A DNA stretch of 64,000 bases from Litsea cubeba (lineage: Eukaryota > Streptophyta > Magnoliopsida > Laurales > Lauraceae), in assembly GCA_012931725.1 (NCBI GenBank), contig WHSA01000990.1, positions 1 to 64,000 of the forward strand. The letters are read 5' to 3'. A program made the position numbers and the translations under genes. Positions 34,061 through 46,100 of the stretch are shown piece by piece; the first letter of the stretch is position 1; each line of letters starts with the position of its first letter. The notes under the pieces are model-generated. The model ran no database searches. It was not told the DNA's origin and was given only the letters and a program-made list of their open reading frames with translations.

Positions 34061-35989
34061 GTTAATAATGATCAATAATGTATAAATAATATATATTACA
34101 GAACCTATATAAAGTAATCTATATTACAGAATATATATTACCGAGCAAAAGGGAAGTAAAGAACAGACATTATATGAGAAGACAGATCACAGCATTAGAC
34201 CTCAATTCTTGGCACCTCTGAAATACATGTAAACTTTCTGCAGGAAGAAAAGGGAAGCAAACAACAGACATTATTGACCATATTATATATTGGTTGTTTA
34301 AATCACAGAGGAAAAAAAATAGTACACTTCATGTTATTGGGTCACTATGCAAAGAACCTTTTTTTTTTTTTTTAAAGTTAACATATTCCATTGGCCCTAT
34401 ATAATTTTGTTAAAGATGAGACAGTTACAAATAGGTAAGCAAAAAGAAAGATAACAACCACATAAAGATGAATCAGAAAAGCTTAAAAAACCTAGAAGCA
34501 ATGCTGAAGCATTACAGATCGTCTGGTACTAACCTGAAGTACCCAGAAGCTTACAAGTGTTTCCAAACAAAATAAACAAAACCCAACCAAGTAGAAAATC
34601 TGTAAGAAAATAAATGACATAACTACAATTTTAAATAGGAGAAAACAAATCAACATAAATATGACAGTACCGCAAGAAAGAAAGACTATTTATATAATTC
34701 CATTAATTTCCTGAAGGTCCCTTTGGATCCTTTTGAACTGAACTTGAGTTTGAATGGAGTGGCTTTTCTAATAGTGAATCATGTTAAATCGGATCCTTTG
34801 AAAAAAAAAAAAGATTCAGAAGATGGTTTTTAGCAGCGGGACAATAAAATGGTGAATCATGTTAAATGGGATTCTCCAATTTTGTATGTGATGTGATTTG
34901 CATGTTAGGGGGTAAGTAAACACAGAATGTGTTTATGGGTTTTCTCCAATTTTGGTTGTGATGTGATTTGCACGTTAGATAAGGATAATTTAAACGTGGG
35001 TTAGATAAGGAAGTAAATTCATTTTCTCATTGAAAGATTTTAAGATCTTAAGATATTTTAAACGTGGGTTAGATAAGGAAGTAAATTCCTTTTCTTAGGA
35101 TATTTTAAATGTGGGTTAGATAAGGAATTAAATTCCTTTGAGTGGAAGATGTTTTTTAAAAACGGTCTCATGGAGAGATTTTAGGATTAAAAAGGGTCTC
35201 ATGGAAAGATTAAATTCCTTTGAGTGTGGGTTAGATAAGGAAGTAAATTCCTTTGAGTGGAAGATGATTTTTAAAAAGGGTCTCATGGAGATATTTTAGG
35301 AGGGATTTAAAGGGAAATAAAAGGAGAGAAGGGTAATTTGGGAACGTGGCAGAGCAAAAAGTCTGAGGCATTATGGAAAACAAAACTCATGCAAAACAAA
35401 AGGGATTAATATATGATTGTTACAAATTTATAATGGGGAAATAAAGGAAGATAGAAAAATAAAAACTACATTAATATTTAAATAGAATATTCCTCATAGA
35501 GTGGGGCATCTTCATTTTATTCCAATAGAATATTGTTTTCTCCAACAATAGTAGAAATCATGATTTTTTCCAAAATAAAAGAACTATACATACAAAAATC
35601 ACAAAAAATGGTAAAATAATAAATCTAAGAGGACTACAATTTTTGCAAACTATAACTTATTCATAAATTTAAACTTAATATTTGTTTACATATGATAATA
35701 AAAATACATATATAATAAATAGTGATAAAAGGCCTTGTTATATAGAATTTAAATTTATTGGATTGGTTTGATCAATCACTCACGTTTTTAGAAACATGGT
35801 ATCTCTCAATGATCTGCAATACAAAAAATGCATTAACAATTAAAACGAGAATAAAATAGATCTGATCAAAATATGTACCCGAATGCAGAAGAATCTTGCG
35901 TTGGATCTCTATAGAGTTTTTGAGCTACAAGAAGAAAGAAAAATTTGAGGATAAAAATATAAAGAGTGGTGACGATAAAAAAATAATAA
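34061..35989. repeat. AT-rich spacer with local duplications
   Basis: Between 34770 and 35300 the phrase gtgggttagataaggaagta with aaattcctttgag occurs about four times and ctccaattttg...gtgatgtgatttgca twice. 35370-35650 is shared with 6940-7050 and 23085-23330. No gene. Confidence 0.5.
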
Positions 35990-36400
35990 TTAAAAATATT
36001 AATAAAATATGTTTTTATCATAAAAAAAACATAAATCAAAATAAGCCGGCCTCTTCATCAAAATATAATAATAAAAATAGAACTACATGAAAAAAACTAA
36101 ACAGAAAAAAATAAAGAAACATAGATCCTGTGTTTCACTCATATAGCGCTATATTTAAAAAAAAAAAGCGGCCTCTTCATCAAAATATAATAATAAAAAT
36201 AGAACTACATAAAAAAAATAAATAGTATTAATAAAAAAAAGGAATGATTGGAAAAAATAAATATAAAACATAAATCTAAATATATCAGTCTTGTCATCAA
36301 AATATTATAATAAAAATAGAACTACATGAAAAAAAACATAAATAATATTAATAAAAAAAGGAATGAATGGAAAAAATTAAAAAAAATAAAAAAGCATAAA
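35990..36400. repeat. AT-rich satellite, third block
   Basis: Three or more units of the ~124-bp satellite, with tcatcaaaatataataataa landmarks at 36055, 36177 and 36294. The block lies about 6 kb from the main array, so the family has spread or been split by later insertions. Confidence 0.75.
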
Positions 36401-36985
36401 TCTCCAAAATCAATGCGGCTGAAATGCGTGGCAAAAGTATCTTATGAATCTTAAAAGAAGTGAAGTAACATATAAACACAACGAAAGATAGAAAAAACAA
36501 ACCTGGCAAATAAAATAAAAATATTTATACTCTCGTTAATGCTAAAAAGATCACCAAAATCAATGTGGCTGAAATGCGTGATGATCATTATAAATTTTTA
36601 AAATTAAAGTGAACTGGAAAAAATACCTTTAACTTGATAACTTTGTTTTCTTCTTGAATCGAGATGAGGATTTGCAAAACCTAAAATGTTTAAATTCAAA
36701 TAAACAATAAGATTAGAAAAAAAAATTAAATCAGTGGCCATCAAGATGGACGGTCATGATCAACTATTAGAGGAGATTTCAATGCATATCAAATCTAAAA
36801 AGTTTAAATTCCAATAAACAATAAGATTAGACGGTCATGATCAAGTAATAAAGGAGATTTCAATACATATCAAATCTAAAAAGTTTAAATTCAAATAAAC
36901 AATAAGATTAGAAAAAAAATTAACTCAGTGACCATCAAGATGGACAGTCATGATCAACTATTAGAGAATTAGACAGTTGGGCCCA
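36401..36985. other. Spacer with repeat pieces
   Basis: 36560-36680 resembles 2190-2340 and carries the end of the 2284-2507 exon-like block. A phrase (taaaaagtttaaattcaaat with acaataagattaga) repeats three times between 36680 and 36920. No gene. Confidence 0.45.
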
Positions 36986-37680
36986 CCATGGGTTGCAGGG
37001 AAAGTGGAAAGTGAGGAGGAGGTGATGGGTGCCTGCACAGTGGGCTGGGGCAGGGCGTGGGAGAGAAAGGGAGGATGGAGAGCAGAGAAAGGAAAAGGGG
37101 AAAGGAGGAAGGAAAGAGAGGAAGAAGGAGGAGGAGGGGGGCAGCATGCTATTGTGGGTGAGATGGAGTGGGGGTTGCAGGGAGGGTGGAAAGTGAAGAG
37201 GAGGTGATGGGCGCCTGCACAGTGGGCTGGGCAGGGTGTGGGAGAGAAAGGGAGGATGGAGTGTAGAGAAAGGAGAAAAGGAAAGGAGGAAGGAAAGAGA
37301 GGGAGAAGGAGGAGGAGTGGGGGCAGCAGGCTATTGTGGGTGAGATGGAGTGGGGGTTATAGTGAGGGTGGAAAGTGAGGAGGAGGTGATGGGCGCCTGC
37401 ACAGTGGACCCAAATAATAAAAGCAATGTGTGGGTTGCAAAAGAGAGGGAGAGAAGAAAGAAGAGGAAAGGAAGAAAGAAAAAAGAAGAGGAAGAGGAAG
37501 AGAGTGCAGGGAAGAAGGAAAAGAAGAAGGAAGAGTTGGCGCAGAACTTCATGACAGAACCCAGTTCTGTGTTGCGTGAGGAGGTGCAGGGTGAGCGTGG
37601 GAGGAAGAAGAAGAAGATGGGGAAGGAGAGAAGATGATGTAGGAGCAGGTGCAGGTGGAAGTGCAGGTGGGTGGAGGCCC
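36986..37680 (-). mobile_element. Purine-rich repeat, copy 7: three 182-bp units and flank
   Basis: Units start at 36991, 37173 and 37355, exactly 182 bp apart. From about 37160 to 37660 the order matches 30890-31400, including gacccaaataataaaagca and the ACAGAAC inverted repeat. The GC-rich right end and CTAG hairpin are absent. Confidence 0.6.
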
Positions 37681-38330
37681 AAGCTATTATAATAATAATA
37701 ATTGTATTCACGTCTATATCCCTAATTTAATAATTGAGTATGGTCAATGGTCAAATGTGTGGGGTTTGGTATGCTTTTCAATTTTTCTTTATTTCATAAT
37801 TTCTTTTAACCCTCAACCTTAATTATGCTTAGTTAAGGATTAATCATGTATGATATAGGATTGGCCCTTTTTGTTGGTATAATAATTTATGGGGTTGTTT
37901 CACATTTGATTGGTGGGACCCATCTATTAAACCCAAATAAATCAAATAAAAACTATATACTTCTATCTTATTCCAATTGAAGAAAGTATATTGATCACTA
38001 AAGGTATGTATTCTATTTTAATCCAAACCACTAAAGATAATTAACGAGATAAATTATATTGATAAAATCTAAAATGGGAAAATGTGAACTATTTATAAGT
38101 GGGTCCATTTGAGGAGTGTCATGAATATGTCACCCAGGGCTAGATTTTGAAGGGCCCATTTATGGATTTTCCACCCGCTGTCTTTTATTATGTAATTTGA
38201 ATTTGAATCTGAGTTTCATTTCATTTTCATTTCCCATTTCCATCTTCTCCCCTTTTTCTCTCTCCAATACCGCCATTTTCTCCTCCCTTGCCAACTATCT
38301 GCGGGGCAACACACAGCGAGATATATAGAA
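37681..38330. other. Upstream region of the PP2A gene, no gene seen
   Basis: AT-rich, with an isolated cccgctgtcttttattatgta piece of the purine-rich family end near 38165. The stretch 38210-38300 is C/T-rich like a promoter-proximal or 5' untranslated region. Confidence 0.4.
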
Positions 38331-38338
38331 AGAGAAAA
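38331..38338 (+). promoter_or_regulatory. Candidate TATA box of the PP2A gene
   Basis: gagatatatagaaag lies after a pyrimidine-rich stretch and 22 bp before the hAT-like insertion. Without that 1.5-kb insertion it would stand close to the PP2A leader. Weak, position-based call. Confidence 0.3.
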
Positions 38339-38359
38339 ATACGCCTTCTCAGAAAAAGA

Positions 38360-39877
38360 TAGAGATGTCAAGTGGGCCGTGCCGGCCCGCCAGTCAACGG
38401 GCCGTGGCACGGCACGGCCCGGTCAACGGCACGGCCCATGACGCAGGCCGTGCTGGGCCGAGCTTCGCATGCCCGCTGGCCCGTTTGGCACGACCCGCCA
38501 GGCTAACGGGCCAGCCCCTGCGGCCCGCCAAGATCGGCCCGCCAGGCATGGCCCATCAGGTACGACCCGCCTTGCTCGCCCAAAAATGCGTATTTTTTTT
38601 TAAAAAAAATTGTAAATTTATTTCTGAGAGAAGTATGTCATGTAAGTAATCCACACACTAAAATATAATTCACTTGAACCTCCCATTCTATCCATGCAAA
38701 GTTGTACACTGGTATCCGCAAACAAACTCAAAAATCAAAATGCATTGTACGTCAATAAATTTTAAAAATTGGTTGTTTTGATTAGTTTTTCTTTGAAAAT
38801 AATTCTTATGTGACATTGCATCTTATTGTTTCTCTATTAGTAAAAAGATGAAAGTATCATTTATTTTGAAACTGAGGAACGCGGGATAGTCCAGTGGTAA
38901 GGGTGTCCCATTTTACATGCCGGCCATGGATCATCCTTGGCCAGGTAGATAGTCTCACATGTCTTGTACCACTCACCCATACTAGGGTAAAAAAATAATA
39001 TTTGCTACCATAATTACTCCCTTCCAGGGAAAATTCTCTCCCTTCCCATTTGCCAATGTGGAAACTTGCAAGTAACAAGAAATGGCCATTAGAATCTCTA
39101 AGAGCATCTCGAACGGATATGTTATTTTGGAGATGTCAAATTCCATTTAAAGACTTATGTGGCAATTTGAAGGTTTAAAATTTGACATTTCTTAAAATAG
39201 GAATTCCACCTTATGTGTAAAATTACATGAAAAGTTCTCCCTTCTTCTTCAGTTCTACATTGTTAGTGTAGATTTGTCTTTATTCAATAATGTTGTTATT
39301 TTTTATAAATTATAATAATTTATTATTTTTATTAATCAATTACGTATATTATATATTCATTTGGGTTTAATTTTATTGCATAATGATTATCATAAAAATA
39401 AAAGTTTGACCACTATGCTTAAAGTACAACACATAAGTACAAAAAAATAATAATTACAGTATCTATAGTATGAAAATATAGTTACTTTTATAAAATACCT
39501 CATGGCTAAAATCTAACTACTTTAGGTTCTCATCCCAAGTGGTTAAATTCTCATTCTAATCTAACTATTAGTTTAATACTCTAAAGTGGTTAAATTTTCA
39601 TCCTTATCTAACTAGTTTTAATATTGTTTGGATAATATTTGTATAGAATAATCACACCAGCACACCCGGGTTTTTTCCGGCGGACTGAGATTGGGCCGGC
39701 CTGTTTGACCTCTCTTAGGAAAAGATAAGCCGCAAAGAAAACCCTAACCCGATCTTGGTAGATCCCGTCGGGAGACATGTGGTGCTGCAGATCGGAGGGC
39801 GGAGAGAGGAGAGAGGAGGAGGAGGAGGGAGGAGGCGGGCTGAGTTTGGGTCGGCACGGCCCGTTTGACCTCTCTTA
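38360..39877. mobile_element. hAT-like DNA transposon in the PP2A 5' region
   Basis: Left end TAGAGATGTCAAGTGGGCCG and the complement of the right end TAAGAGAGGTCAAACGGGCC form GC-rich imperfect terminal inverted repeats of about 30 bp. An 8-bp target duplication GAAAAAGA lies at 38352-38359 and 39878-39885. These are hAT hallmarks. The inside is AT-rich with a possible SINE-like head (38879-38900) and no transposase, so it is non-autonomous. The right end is present twice (also near 39680-39717) because of a later tandem duplication. Confidence 0.65.
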
Positions 39878-40128
39878 GAAAAAGATAAGCCGCAAAGAAA
39901 CCCTAACCCTAGAAAAAGTTGGGGATGAAACTCAAACGACCATCTCGTCGAAGGAATGATCGAAACCCTAACCCTAGCTCGGTAGATCCGGTCGGGAGAC
40001 ATGTGGTGCTGCAGATCGGAGGGCGGAGAGAGGAGAAGGAGGAGGGAGGAGGGACGGAAACGATGCCTTCGCATGGGGGGCGGCAGATCGGAGGGCGGAG
40101 AGAGGAGGAGGGAGGAGGGACGGAAAGG
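39702..40128 (+). repeat. Tandemly duplicated PP2A leader with telo-boxes
   Basis: The block gacctctctta...gataagccgcaaagaaa...aaccctaaccc...gtcgggagacatgtggtg occurs at about 39709-39810 and 39868-40034, the second with a ~65-bp addition. The core cagatcggagggcgga occurs three times (39788, 40012, 40084). The last repeat duplicates the start-codon context, giving ATGCCTTCGC at 40063 and 40129. AAACCCTAA telo-box motifs, common in plant leaders of growth-related genes, stand at 39739, 39898 and 39963. Confidence 0.8.
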
Positions 40129-43100
40129 ATGCCTTCGCGTGGGGGTCTGGACGGCCAGATCGAGCATCTGATGGAGTGCAAGTACCTGCCGGAGGCGGAG
40201 GTGAAGGCCCTCTGCGAGCAGGCGAGGGCGATCCTCGTCGAGGAGTGTAACGTCCAACCGGTCAAGTGTCCGGTCACCGTCTGCGGCGATATTCACGGCC
40301 AGTTTTATGATCTCATCGAGCTCTTTCGCATCGGCGGCAACGCTCCCGACACCAATTACCTCTTCATGGGGGATTATGTAGGTCGGTAACCTTTGATGTT
40401 TTGTCTCCTCTTGTTGTTTTTGATGCGTTTATTATGAATTAAATGATTGGTTTGATCTTATCACTGTCTCTCTTTCTATGTGTACTGTTGTTTGTATCTA
40501 TGAATTTGAAGGAATAAATTCGATTAGAGGTCCTTGCGTTGTCTGTGAAATTCGTCTTGGGGTTGATTCGATTTCATGGTTTGCGTATCATAATCGATCT
40601 TCATCTTTCAATTCATGGTTATGTTTGTGAACTCTGGGGATATTATTAAATGCAGGTTTGTCAAAAATCATATTGTCATTTGCTGCTGAATCCATTTTTA
40701 GAAGGCTTACGGCTGCTGTTATAAACACTTCCAAGATCTTAGGTGTCTTGGTTGGGCTTTGGAATAAGAACCTTAGAGATGTTTACTGTGATGTATTTAT
40801 AGGCTTTTAGGATAATTGAGGAACTGTTGGGATTTTGTTTCGTGTATTGAACTAGTGGGGACTTTTTTGTGTTTGTTGAGTATTGAGATGGAAATCAATT
40901 ATCAAATGAGTTTGTGTTATTATTTTTTCGGTTGAATGGAAGTTTGGTATGAATTCAAAAGGACTGAAATAAGAGGCTTTGTGAATGAACTAGTCTATCA
41001 TACACACTGTACTGAGTTGATCTGCTATGCAACGGTAGCAGTAGAGTGCCCGCCCCCGCCCCTCAATCAACAGACAGCAGATTAGAGATCCCTCCTGAAT
41101 GGCCACCCAAAACAATTTGAGCTCTGTACAAACTGATTTCACCACTGGTCTGAAAGGCATACCTAATTGCTAGTACCTCTTTGTTATTGGATTCTGTGTA
41201 TCCAAACAGGCTGGAATCGGAACTAGTCTACCAGATTATCGAGTGCAATCAAATATTCCATGCGGTGTGGGGACTCTTCAAGTACATTGACATCCTATAA
41301 AAAAAAATTCTTCTAGATTCTAGGTTGTTGGATATGAGGATTCCTTAATCCAGGTTGTCTTAATCTCTTTTTCTTTCTTTTTTTAAATTATTTTTAAGTA
41401 ACTAGTTTATTAAGTTATTGTGAAAATATTAAGGTGAGCACAAACATTAATACGTTTCTAGCATCATTTACTTCATAAAGGACAATCTATTGATGGGCCT
41501 AGACTCTTTCTTTGATGCCCTAGAAATTATATTTGATGAATCATCCTCGATATTTGTTTGAAGGCAAGAATTTTATTAAAAACTAGAAATATAGTAGAAA
41601 ATGAACAAGACAAAATTCAGAGAGGAAGTGTGCCAAGGCTTCCAGACAGCAAAAGAAAACAAAAGAGCATTTGATATGCGACTGTTCTCCAGAAATTCAT
41701 ACATTAACCCCCTCAACTGCTCACATTAGTTATACCACTCTCCAATGCTTGGTTAAGGGGATCCTTCTGAAGAAAGATCTTGAATCTCATCAACAGAGAG
41801 TATAGCTATGTTTTGTTGGATGTAATCTGACAAAGTGTTTTTGGAGTGGCATGTGTAAAACCCAAGGTTTGGACCACAAGATGAACCGATAAATGAACAT
41901 TTGCTGTTGTAATTAATCTAGGCTTTCAGTTGGATGTTATTAGATGGTTAGAATTGTCTTTTGTGAGTTAACCATGAGCACCATGGATTATCGAGTTGTC
42001 TAATTGATTTTAGATCCTGATATGAAGTGTCCATTTTGCTTGCTGTAGACTATATGGTTAGAATTGTTCGGTGGAGGAAGTTCTTGAGCGCCATGCGTAA
42101 TGCAAGGTGGGGCTCACGTGAATGGTGGTCTAAATTGATGATTGGATCGGCAATTTTGTTATTGTTTTGTACTGTCTGTTTCGGTGCCATTAAATGGATG
42201 GTTATGGTTGTTGCACAAGGTTTTCTTAGGCACTGTTGGTAATAAGAGCCTAAGAGGTGAGCCCGAATTGTTAATGGTCCAAGATTTTTATCAGTCTCAG
42301 TTGTTGCATCTGATCTGGGCTACCCATTTTGCTTGCTGTTATGTGGAATTCTATTTTTTTTTTCCTTTTTGTCTGAAATGATTCTCAATCTCAAGTGTTG
42401 AGAGTTGAGACATGTAAGCGATTAAGATTGGAGTCACGAGTCAGTTGACAAATGGACTAGATTTACGGTCCGACATTTTTTTTATTCTAATTGGATAGGG
42501 CTGTTCAATTTTTTCAGCTGAGATGATTCTTGATGGATATTCAGTGAAGACTTTTAATGACTGAACTTTGTTATGGCCAACCAACATTTTGATGAACCTT
42601 GATTTATTTTTGGTTTTACCCCAGAACAACCTACAAAATCTTTGATTGGAATAGATCCATTTAACACAAATACCTTTTAAACATCAGCTAAGAAGGGTCA
42701 ACACCTTGCCATTTAATTTGTGCTGCTTTTGTTTTATTTATGGCATCAGCCTATGAGTGTTAAGCTATTAGCTGATGTTCTATTATAGCTTCTTCAAACC
42801 AAATGCCATGTGTTAGCTGCATCAGTTGTGTATTTTGGTCTAATTTGTTGTGTAAGTATGTTAACTCAGTGCTAGTTTTCTTCTACCAATGCAGATCATG
42901 GATATTATTCGGTGGAGACAGTAACACTTTTAGTAGCATTGAAAGTTCGGTATAGAGACAGGATCACAATCCTGAGGGGAAATCATGAGAGCCGACAAAT
43001 AACTCAAGTGTAAATCCTCTTCTCATTTAAGTTCACACATATTGCAACTGGCTGAGCATATATTTTCTTAGATAGGATCCCTTGGGTAATGTAATAATCT

Positions 43101-46100
43101 AATTGTCAATTCCATTTGGTATTGGTCCTATTTTTCTTGCTAAAACAGAAGGCGCTGGTGTTTTTGGCCATTTACCTGCTCCTTTTTGTATGAGGCTCGT
43201 GATAGATTTTAAAGTGGACTCAAGAGAATTGTATTTATATATATTTTTTTTCTCTCTTTGATTGAAGAGGTGTTTTAAGAAAAATGTTACTTAATGCATT
43301 GAAATATGATTATGAGTCTGATAGATTGTGCGTGAAAAGAGTTAAATAGGTGAAAAATACCAAAGCAGACCTGGGTTTCAGCCTACTTGAAAAGGGCGAT
43401 GTCCTGGTTCTGATTTGTTGCAAAAGACAATATTTGTGCATTTCATGAAATGACAGTAATATACTAGATGATACCTCTACATCTAATTCCTTTATCTGTC
43501 TAATCTAAAGATCACATTAAGTATTGATGGTAGGTCATACCTTTATTTTTTTAAAGACCGTAAAGTTCAAGTTAATAAGATAGTAAAATATAAGTGCCTG
43601 TTGCAGTTCATGAATGGAGTGGACATAGTTCCCAGGTGTAAGATATTCTATCACTTCAAGTTTTATAGTTTATAAAAGTGTCATAAGAGCTATCATCTTT
43701 CCATTGTAGATAATCGACACGCATTCTCCATCTAAAGACGGTAATGGTTGCTACATAAGTAATTAAGTATTAAAAAAAAACCCTAGGAAACCACAAGAAG
43801 ACAACTTCCAAACTCCACCAACTGGCACTCCCTCTTAACCTACCGGGTGTATTTAAAAAAATAATAGTAAAAAATGGGACACATCCCCCAAATTAACGCA
43901 TATCAACTAGATAAAACTGAGATGAGTCCTTATGGTTACAGGAATCTCTTTTGAATGTGTTCTCTTGGAAAGGGGTGCAGGGGAGTCTTAAAAGTTAAAC
44001 AGACATAAAAATATGCATATAATAAATGGTTTACTGTATGGGCTACGGTGCTCTCTTGGAAAATGATGCATGGGTGCCACGGGTATATGGGCATCTGTGT
44101 TTTGATTTTATGGTCCGGACCTGCTCTCGATTCTAAATGGGTCTAAGTTATGCACCCATACTTTATTTTTCCACGTTGGGTCCTAAAAGCATTCGAGAAC
44201 TCATGCTGTTCAGAAAAAAAGGTGGAGTAACTGAGACCCATTTTCATCTCAGTCACAACTTCGAACTTTGTGGATCTTTATGAAATAAGATTTGGCAGTT
44301 TGATAACCTCGACCATTCCAAGTGAAAAAAAGATAAATCATAGTAGTTAATTTCGCTCATTTTGGCTCAACAGGCCAAAACTATTCAGTTTGGTAAGGTG
44401 GCTGAACCTTACAACCCTGTCAAAAATTTCTGTCCAGATTTCAGATTTGTAGAGACCTATTTGGCTGTTCTGGTCCAGATTTAGGCTGAACAGATAATGT
44501 AGTGATTTTTTTTCCTTCAAAAAAACCCATCATATTGATTTTGGGTGCTTGCTTGCCCTACTATAATGTAGTAATTATGTAAATTTATATATTTAGTGTT
44601 ATTTTTGGCTATGACATTGATGATTGTATATGAGATCTCAGAATGGATGTCTGATTTCACATTGGCACAGTACAGCACACATGGCTTATACATTATTTAT
44701 TTGACATGCAGAAATAGCATATTACTTTGTTAATTTAGTAGAATGAATTAAACATATATACTATAATGCTAATTTAACTTTTTACTTTTTTCTAATTATA
44801 TATATTTCTAATTCTATCAAAATTAATATATGAAATAAAACACCGAAATGTCAAACAGGCCAAAATGTTTCAATACAGTGCCAAACCAAAATGGGGAAAG
44901 AAATTAAGAAAACTGGATTCTTGAATATAAAAAAAGACAGGTCTGCCAAAAGTAAAGTTGTGTGAAGCACTCTCTCTCTTTTATGAGGTTTTATTCATGT
45001 GGGAGCCTTTGGGACCCCCTTTATTTCTTCCAAGAAATGCGGATCTGCATCATATGAACTCAATTGCCTCTGAAGATCAGAACACTTTCCTATAATCTCT
45101 CTTATTAATATACTATGCCCATCTAAATTCCTCCTCTCATAAGTTTATTATCATTCAACGATTTTCTGGTTTCTGGTTTCAGGTATGGTTTCTATGATGA
45201 GTGCCTGAGAAAATATGGAAATGCGAATGTCTGGAAGTATTTTACTGAACTTTTTGATTATCTACCGCTTACAGCTCTCATCGAGAGTCAGGTCTGAATT
45301 CCAGGATGGTGCATGTTTTCTTTTGTTTCTTTTGGTAAATCCTAAGGTTTTGTTTGACACTTCTGGTGAGGATGCTTTGTTGTATGCTCGCAGGTCTTCT
45401 GTTTGCATGGTGGCCTTTCCCCATCATTAGACACATTAGATAATATTCGTGCCCTGGACCGCATACAGGAGGTAAGTGTTGAGGTTTTTCACATTTGGTC
45501 TTGTTTAGTCGCATGGCATTTAGGTGCAGTTAAGTGTCATCCTTAAATATGTATCTGTTTTGCATGATTCCTTCAGGTATTGATACTACAGAGTTCATAA
45601 GCAGTTTCTTTTTTTTCTTTTTTTTAACTTTTAAGCTTTTTTTTTTTTTTTTTTTTTATAAATTTAACAGATATATACATGCTTCCTTTTATGTGAATAC
45701 TGAAGTGGCTTTCTTCATTCTGTAACAACTCTAGTATATAAGCATGTATAAGCTGATATAGTGCTCTACTTTGTGAAAAAGGAACCATTTTAGTTACTTT
45801 TAGGATGTTGCTTGTGCATATACATATTAATTCCATTTCAAAAATATATATATATACATATTAATTCAGAATAAAGATGACATTCTTGAGTCATGTTCAC
45901 ATTTTCCCCCCTCCCAAGTTCTTGCGTTATTTATAATTGTAAATTCCACTTGGACATCCAGTGGCCCAAGATTGCATGGCAGAGAAGGCACTAATGATCT
46001 GATTCAGTTCAGTGAAAAACAGTTGTTTTTGGTAGATTTTAGAGGCCCCACGATAAAAACCACTTTTTTCCATTATTTAGAAACATTTACCAACATGATG

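Noticed and set aside
39739..39971. Interstitial telomere repeat
   Set aside because: Only single AAACCCTAA(CCC) motifs, three times through tandem duplication of a leader; typical telo-boxes rather than telomere DNA.
40382..40395. Alternative PP2A exon 1 donor at GTAACC (40387)
   Set aside because: Using it would shift the frame into exon 2, so it cannot restore the missing Arg.
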